Shown piece by piece: positions 5,534 to 10,792 of a DNA stretch of 10,792 bases. Made by a program: the position numbers and the translations under genes. Every line of letters starts with the position of its first letter. Position 1 is the first letter of the stretch. The notes beneath the pieces were generated by a model, which was not told the DNA's origin, ran no database searches, and was given only the letters and a program-made list of their open reading frames with translations. The DNA comes from Clostridia bacterium (GTDB lineage: Bacteria > Bacillota_A > Clostridia > Oscillospirales > CAG-272): the NCBI GenBank assembly GCA_017407725.1, contig JAFQWB010000120.1, positions 1-10,792 on the forward strand. The letters are read 5' to 3'.

Positions 5534-8500
5534 ATGGTAAGATTTATATACGGTGGTCCGTGCTCGGACAGAAGCTCGTATTTGTATAAACTTGCCGTGC
5601 AAAGTAAAGAAAAAGGAAATAACGCTCTTGTAATAGTGCCCGAGCAGCAGGTGCTCGACGCCGAGGGAAAGGTGTCAGAGCTCGACTGCGGGCACTACGT
5701 AGAGGTTACCTCCTTCAAAAGACTTTGTAACGATATTTTCAGAAAATACGGCGGACTTTCCTATAATTATATAGGAAAAGGAGCCAAAATAGTTATTATG
5801 TGGCGGGCGATTTCATCGGTCGCCTCTATGCTTTGCGAATATAAAAGTGTAACACCGGACGATCTCTCTGTGGCAGAGATGATGGTAGCGCTTGTTGACG
5901 AGCTTAAGATGTGCGGAGTCACACCTGCAGACGTTGAGAATATAAGAGAATCCTGCGAGGATATCGCTCTTTCAAGAAAGCTTGCAGATATTACACTCAT
6001 ATATTCAAGATATACGTCAATGCTTTCAGAGGGATATGACGATGCACGTGACGATATCACAAGAGCGGCTGAAACAGTAAAGAATAAAAGCTTTTTTAAG
6101 GATAAGGATATATTTGTTGATTCATTTGACGGATATACCGGTCAGGAGCTTGTTCTGCTCGAAAGAATATTTTCTCAGTGCGGAGATATAAATATAACTC
6201 TCGGATACGAAAAAGATGACCTCCGCGATATGAATACAAAGCTGAGAAAGACAGATAGGGCATTAAGAAAGATCCTTTCTGATTCGGGCAGAAGGCTTGA
6301 TGAGGAAATATCACTTGAAAGTGTAGGAGATATTCCCGATGATATACATTTTGCGCTTGATAACTTTATGAGAGAAAGCGACGGTGAAAAAATGCCGTTT
6401 GCAGAGAATATCAAAATAATCGAGTGCGCTGATCGCTTTGAAGAGGCGTCCTTTGTTGCTTTTGATATTGCAAAGAAAGTACAGCGCGGCGCAAGGTACA
6501 GAGATTTTGCAATAATTGCAAGAAAAACCTCGCAATATAACGGAATTATAGATACTGCGCTTGATTCGTGTGATATTCCGTATCACCTATCACAGCGCGA
6601 GGGCATAATGACTATGCCCGAAATGAGAATGATAGGCTCTGCGCTTCTTATAAAAATAAGAGGCTGGAGAAACGAGGATGTTATCTCGTATATGAGATGC
6701 GGTCTTTCGGGTCTTTCACTTGCTGAAGCTGATGCGATAGAAGGATATGCAAGCACGTGGAGAATAAGCGGTAAGCGATGGTATGACGAAAAGGGCTGGA
6801 CTATGAATCCGCGCGGATATACCGCAGATATGACCGATTCTGTCAGATCCGAGCTTGAAATAATCAATTCGTACAGAAAAAAGCTTACAAAGCCGCTTGA
6901 AAGATTTTTCGCCGGACTTGATGCTTCTGTGACCGTAAAGGATATAAGCACGTCTATATATAACTTTCTTTCCGAAATGGGTGTCAGAGAAACGCTTTCA
7001 AGAAAGGCGGAAATGCTCAGAGCCATAGGTGATGAGTCGTCAGCTGAGGAATCGGCTACGTCGTGGAATTCGCTTATGAATCTTCTTGACGATCTTGTAA
7101 GTGCGGCAGGAGATACTCCCGTAAGCCTTTCCGAATATATTTCGCTCCTTCGTGCGGTTGCGTCGGAGATCGATATAGGAAAGCTTCCGTCAAGAAGTGA
7201 CGAGGTAATAATTGCAGGTGCGGATCTTGTAAGACATTCGCAGGTAAAATACGTGTACGTTTTAGGACTTAAGGACGGGGAATTTCCGCTTTCGGTATCA
7301 CAGTCGGGAATCCTTAATGAAAACGAAAGAGCGGAGCTTGCAGATCTCGGGCTTACGTCATTTGATGACGGTGACGACGAGTACTGTAACGAGCTGCTTT
7401 ACTTCTACAAATCGCTCTCGCTTGCAAAAAATGAAATTTATCTTGTGTACGGTATAAGCAAAGAGGGAGAGAACGAATCTGTTCTTGTCGATTCGGTGGG
7501 AGAGCTTTTCGACAGTGTCACAAGAATAAAATATTCGGACATCCCCGAGCTTGATAAGACCTACGGATATTTTTCCATACTCGAATACGTGGCAAAAAAC
7601 AGAGATGCCAAGCTTATAGACGCGCTTAAAGAAAGCGGAAGATATTTCCTTGCAGATTCACTATCCTGCAGTCTTACTGCCGAAAACGACAGAATAAGCG
7701 AGGAGCTTGCGTTAGAATTCCATAAGAAGAATATGAAGCTGAGCCAGTCGAAGGTCGAGCTTTACGTAAAATGCCCCTTCGCTTTCCATTGTCGATATAT
7801 TCTCGGTCTTGACGAGGGAAGGAGCGGAGAGTTCGAAAGCGTTGACGTCGGAAATTTTGTTCATAAGATACTTGAAATTTATTTTTCAAGATACTCGGAA
7901 TCGTTCAGAAGCTTTGATGATGAAAAGATAAAGAGCTTTTGCGAGGAGATAGTGGACGATTTTGTATACGAATTATGGAATAAAGATACAACGTCGAGAA
8001 TAAACGGACTTGTAAAAAGACTTAAAAAGCTTTCGGTAATGCTAATAAAGAATATTACCGAGGAGTTTGAAAATTCGGATTTCGTCCCCGCGTTCTTTGA
8101 AATGCCTATAGGATATCCCGAAAATTCAAAGGAATATTCGGATGCGGCGGTATATGATCTGCCCGACGGTGCAAAAGCCGTAATTTCGGGAAAGGTTGAC
8201 AGAATTGACGTTTACCGTAAGGGAAAGGATGCATATATCCGTGTCGTTGACTATAAAACGGGAGTAAAGGAATTTTCACTTAAGGATGTCGAAGAGGGAA
8301 TCAATATGCAGATGCTTATTTACCTCTTTGCACTCTCGTCCGAAAACAATGAGAAATTCAAAAATGCGATAAATGCCGAAAGAGTCATACCTGCGGGAAT
8401 TATGTATTTCCCGGCAAGAATGGCAGATAAAATGGCAGACCCCAAGAAGAGTGACGAAGCACTTCTTCGTGAAAACTTCAGACGAAACGGATACCTTCTC

Positions 8501-8752
8501 GAGGACGAAGAGATTCTCAGCGCAATGGATAAGCTCGGCAGCGGACTTTACATTCCGACGGGAAAGAATCTTTATTCACTGAGCACGCTCGGAGAGGTTA
8601 AAAAAGGTATAGAAAAAACACTTGTATCGATAGCAACGAGAATGAGAGAGGGAGAAGCGTGTGCAAAGCCGAGAGTCACAAAGGACTCAAGCCCTTGTAA
8701 TTACTGCGCAATGAAGCCTCTTTGCAGATCGTTTGTAAAATCCGAATACTGA
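5534..8752 (+). CDS. addB: ATP-dependent helicase/nuclease subunit B (AddB)
   Basis: AddB is the second subunit of the AddAB complex, which resects double-strand breaks for RecA-dependent recombination. In known AddAB, AddB carries one nuclease, a helicase-like Chi-recognising region and an iron-sulfur cluster. The 1072-residue protein has the AddB-type sequence VLGLKDGEFP (576-585). Its C-terminal RecB-type nuclease has H777, GKVDRID with D892, DYKTG (906-910) and QMLIYL. The four cluster cysteines are present: C747 in the YVKCPFAF motif and C1055, C1058, C1064 in CNYCAMKPLC. The N-terminal Walker A is degenerate: where family members have GRxGSGKT, this protein has GGPCSDRS (7-14), so the lysine is arginine and a glycine is aspartate. 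The ATG has AAGGAG (5522-5527) six bases upstream. It lies 15 bases after the topoisomerase gene and 16 before addA, consistent with one operon. No frameshift is seen. Confidence 0.96.
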   Translation: MVRFIYGGPCSDRSSYLYKLAVQSKEKGNNALVIVPEQQVLDAEGKVSELDCGHYVEVTSFKRLCNDIFRKYGGLSYNYIGKGAKIVIMWRAISSVASMLCEYKSVTPDDLSVAEMMVALVDELKMCGVTPADVENIRESCEDIALSRKLADITLIYSRYTSMLSEGYDDARDDITRAAETVKNKSFFKDKDIFVDSFDGYTGQELVLLERIFSQCGDINITLGYEKDDLRDMNTKLRKTDRALRKILSDSGRRLDEEISLESVGDIPDDIHFALDNFMRESDGEKMPFAENIKIIECADRFEEASFVAFDIAKKVQRGARYRDFAIIARKTSQYNGIIDTALDSCDIPYHLSQREGIMTMPEMRMIGSALLIKIRGWRNEDVISYMRCGLSGLSLAEADAIEGYASTWRISGKRWYDEKGWTMNPRGYTADMTDSVRSELEIINSYRKKLTKPLERFFAGLDASVTVKDISTSIYNFLSEMGVRETLSRKAEMLRAIGDESSAEESATSWNSLMNLLDDLVSAAGDTPVSLSEYISLLRAVASEIDIGKLPSRSDEVIIAGADLVRHSQVKYVYVLGLKDGEFPLSVSQSGILNENERAELADLGLTSFDDGDDEYCNELLYFYKSLSLAKNEIYLVYGISKEGENESVLVDSVGELFDSVTRIKYSDIPELDKTYGYFSILEYVAKNRDAKLIDALKESGRYFLADSLSCSLTAENDRISEELALEFHKKNMKLSQSKVELYVKCPFAFHCRYILGLDEGRSGEFESVDVGNFVHKILEIYFSRYSESFRSFDDEKIKSFCEEIVDDFVYELWNKDTTSRINGLVKRLKKLSVMLIKNITEEFENSDFVPAFFEMPIGYPENSKEYSDAAVYDLPDGAKAVISGKVDRIDVYRKGKDAYIRVVDYKTGVKEFSLKDVEEGINMQMLIYLFALSSENNEKFKNAINAERVIPAGIMYFPARMADKMADPKKSDEALLRENFRRNGYLLEDEEILSAMDKLGSGLYIPTGKNLYSLSTLGEVKKGIEKTLVSIATRMREGEACAKPRVTKDSSPCNYCAMKPLCRSFVKSEY

Positions 8753-8753
8753 G

Positions 8754-8759
8754 AAAGGA
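8754..8759 (+). promoter_or_regulatory. Ribosome binding site supporting a TTG start for addA
   Basis: AAAGGA lies nine bases before TTG 8769, good spacing for a start there. A second purine-rich run, GAGGAG (8761-8766), is only two bases away and probably too close. The addA frame has a stop (TGA, 8760-8762) just upstream and no ATG until 8835, inside the region before the Walker A motif, so TTG is the only start that keeps the N-terminus. Confidence 0.75.
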
Positions 8760-8768
8760 TGAGGAGCA

Positions 8769-10792
8769 TTGGAAGAAAGAAAAATTGAATATACAAAATC
8801 GCAGTCAAATGCGGTAAATGCTCCGGTAAGCGATATGATCGTATCTGCCGCGGCAGGCTCGGGAAAGACAGCCGTGCTTACGGGCAGACTTATAAGATTC
8901 CTTTGCGGTGAAGGAGATACAGAGCCGGTAGATATTTCAAAAATGCTTATAGTGACCTACACGAAAGCGGCGGCACTTCAGCTAAAGAGTAAAATTTCAA
9001 AGGCTATAAGAAAAGAAATAAAAAAAGCTCCCGAAAATAAAAGACTCAGAACACAGCTAAGACGCCTTGAAAAGGCGAAAATATCTACAATACACAGCTT
9101 TTGTCTTGACGTTATCAAGGATAACTTTCTTGCGCTCGGACTTCCCGCAGGCATACGTGTGGGAGATGCGGTCGAGATCGAGCTTGTAATGAAGCAGTGT
9201 ATGGAGGATACACTCGATAAATTCTGCGAAACGAGCGAGACTTTTGCGGATTTTATGGATAACTGTACCGTTCTGCGTGATAATAGCCTTTCGGGAAGAC
9301 TCACAAAGCTTTATTCCGATCTTCGCAATATGAGAGAGGGAATAGAGTTCTTAAGAATTTCAAGTGAAAAAATGCAGATGGCTGCAGACGGAGATATTTC
9401 GCAAAGCGATTACTTCAAGGCTATCGTAAAGCCGATCGACAGGAATTTTGCATTTTTTAAGAAAAACTTTATCTCGCTTTTGGACGAGGCGTTTGATAGG
9501 GGCGATGAGGGATACTTCAAAGCGTCCTTTGATGCAATAATCGCATATATAGATGGCTGGCAGGATGCAAAGAGCGAAGGCTTAAGCGGAGCTTACGCCT
9601 ACCTTTCGGCATATTCGTCACCCGCATTCAAAAGAAATGCCCCCGAGGACTTAAAGCAAAGATGCTCTGATCTTAAAACCTATTTCAGAGAATATATAAA
9701 TAAGCTTAAAGAAAAGCTCTATTTCGGAGACTATAAAAACGACTGTATTCAGAGTGCGAAATACAGTATGGCTTTGTATGAGTTCCTTTCCGACTTTGAA
9801 TCTCATTTCAAAAAGGAAAAAATAAGACTCGGAATGCTCGATTACAGCGACCTTGAGAGATATACTTACGATATACTTTATACAAAAGACGGAGAAAAAT
9901 CCGAAAAGGCAAAAGAGATAGCAGACCGTATATCTCAGATATATATTGACGAGTGTCAGGATATAAACGAGGTTCAGGATGCTATATTTACCGCTATATC
10001 GAGAAATAACCGATTCATGGTTGGAGATATCAAGCAGTCAATATACGGCTTCAGAGGGGCAGAGCCATCCCTTTTTGCCGCATACAGAGAGAGCTTTGAC
10101 GATTATTCGGTCGGTGATGTAAAAATCGGAGGAAAGAGAATATTCCTTTCCGAAAATTTCAGGTCGGATAGTCCGATACTTGATTTTGCCAATATGATCT
10201 TCGAGACTCTCTTCAATAATAACAGCGGAAGAATTCCGTATCTCGAAGAGGATGCGCTCGTTCATGCAAAAAAAGAAGATAAGGACAGAGAGAAGCCGGA
10301 GATTGTCCTTCTTGATAAGGATCTCGGATTTGACGAGACTAAATACGTTTGCAACCGAATAAAAGAGCTTCACGAAAGCGGAGTTGCATATTCCGATATT
10401 GCAATAATTTCAAGAAAGAATTCAATTCTTGACGAGGCGGCAAAATATCTTGCAGAGATGAAGATTCCGTATTCGGGAAAGGAAAGCTCATCGATATTTG
10501 ACTCTCCCGACGTTCTTCTTCTTATATGTATATTAAACTGTATCGATAATCCCGCAAGAGAGGTATATCTTGCAGGAGCACTCAAAAGCCCCGTTTTCGG
10601 CGTGACTCTTGATGAGCTCACAGATATAAGAATGAAGTACCGTGACAGATCGCTTTATTCTGCGCTTACTCTTTATACCGAGGAATATGGCTTCGAAAAG
10701 GGAAGAAACTTCCTTGATACTCTTAATGAGCTCAGACTTTATTCGGAAAGCAAGAGCTCGGATAAAATTATCTGGAATATAATCTCAAAGAC
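8769..10792 (+). CDS. addA: ATP-dependent helicase/nuclease subunit A (AddA), 3'-truncated by window edge
   Basis: AddA is the UvrD/RecB-family (SF1A) helicase motor of AddAB and, in complete proteins, also carries a C-terminal nuclease. The frame runs open from TTG 8769 to the window end, giving 674 residues, a little over half the usual length of about 1200; the C-terminal helicase part and nuclease lie beyond. Helicase motifs appear in order: the Q motif glutamine Q12 in YTKSQSNAV, Walker A SAAAGSGKT (26-34), motif Ia VTYTKAAA, motif Ic STIHSFC, the AddA-typical LDYSDLE, Walker B IDECQD (393-398), motif III VGDIKQSIYGFRGAEP (from 418), and motif IV LSENFRS. Walker B usually reads DEYQD; the cysteine is a mild change outside the catalytic acidic pair. 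The motor therefore looks active. It follows addB by 16 bases, so it probably shares its transcript. No frameshift is seen. Confidence 0.96.
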   Translation, partial: MEERKIEYTKSQSNAVNAPVSDMIVSAAAGSGKTAVLTGRLIRFLCGEGDTEPVDISKMLIVTYTKAAALQLKSKISKAIRKEIKKAPENKRLRTQLRRLEKAKISTIHSFCLDVIKDNFLALGLPAGIRVGDAVEIELVMKQCMEDTLDKFCETSETFADFMDNCTVLRDNSLSGRLTKLYSDLRNMREGIEFLRISSEKMQMAADGDISQSDYFKAIVKPIDRNFAFFKKNFISLLDEAFDRGDEGYFKASFDAIIAYIDGWQDAKSEGLSGAYAYLSAYSSPAFKRNAPEDLKQRCSDLKTYFREYINKLKEKLYFGDYKNDCIQSAKYSMALYEFLSDFESHFKKEKIRLGMLDYSDLERYTYDILYTKDGEKSEKAKEIADRISQIYIDECQDINEVQDAIFTAISRNNRFMVGDIKQSIYGFRGAEPSLFAAYRESFDDYSVGDVKIGGKRIFLSENFRSDSPILDFANMIFETLFNNNSGRIPYLEEDALVHAKKEDKDREKPEIVLLDKDLGFDETKYVCNRIKELHESGVAYSDIAIISRKNSILDEAAKYLAEMKIPYSGKESSSIFDSPDVLLLICILNCIDNPAREVYLAGALKSPVFGVTLDELTDIRMKYRDRSLYSALTLYTEEYGFEKGRNFLDTLNELRLYSESKSSDKIIWNIISK

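Noticed and set aside
6583..7026. Minus-strand open frames of 65-147 codons within the topoisomerase, addB and addA genes.
   Set aside because: They are shadows of intact + strand genes, with no ribosome binding sites or recognisable domains.

Overview
The window is ordinary, densely packed core-genome DNA from a Gram-positive bacterium, most likely a clostridial Firmicute (Ruminococcaceae/Oscillospiraceae-like). The basis is the dnaK-dnaJ-prmA order, the AddAB (not RecBCD) helicase-nuclease, a clostridial-type divergent GyrB/ParE paralogue, purine-rich AAGGAG-type ribosome binding sites, heavy AGA/ATA codon use and a GC content judged by eye (not counted) at roughly the mid-40s percent. The genus cannot be fixed from this sequence. 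All six genes are on the + strand. Gaps are short (15-122 bases) and I see no RNA gene, mobile element, CRISPR array or minus-strand gene.

Layout: 1-1238 is the 3' two-thirds of dnaK, cut by the window start. A 122-base gap follows with two separate inverted repeats (1253-1294 and 1309-1333). dnaJ is at 1361-2494 and prmA at 2515-3435, closing a chaperone/ribosome-modification operon whose usual upstream members (hrcA, grpE) would lie outside the window. A consensus-like sigma-A promoter (TTGACA, 17 bases, TAAAAT) begins inside the prmA stop codon and opens a second transcription unit: a type IIA topoisomerase B-subunit paralogue (3524-5518), then addB (5534-8752) and addA (8769 to beyond the window end). 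These are 15 and 16 bases apart, which suggests co-transcription.

The first unit handles protein folding (DnaJ stimulates DnaK) and methylation of ribosomal protein L11 (PrmA). The second handles DNA: an ATP-dependent topoisomerase subunit plus the AddAB complex that resects double-strand breaks for RecA-dependent repair.

I did not find a new multi-gene system. The points most worth a second look are: a small hairpin between the Shine-Dalgarno sequence and the homology-supported start codon of the topoisomerase gene; the altered TOPRIM motifs of that protein and the absence of a partner A-subunit gene beside it; an AddB whose Walker A lysine and glycine are replaced although its nuclease and iron-sulfur residues are kept; and the two hairpins between dnaK and dnaJ.
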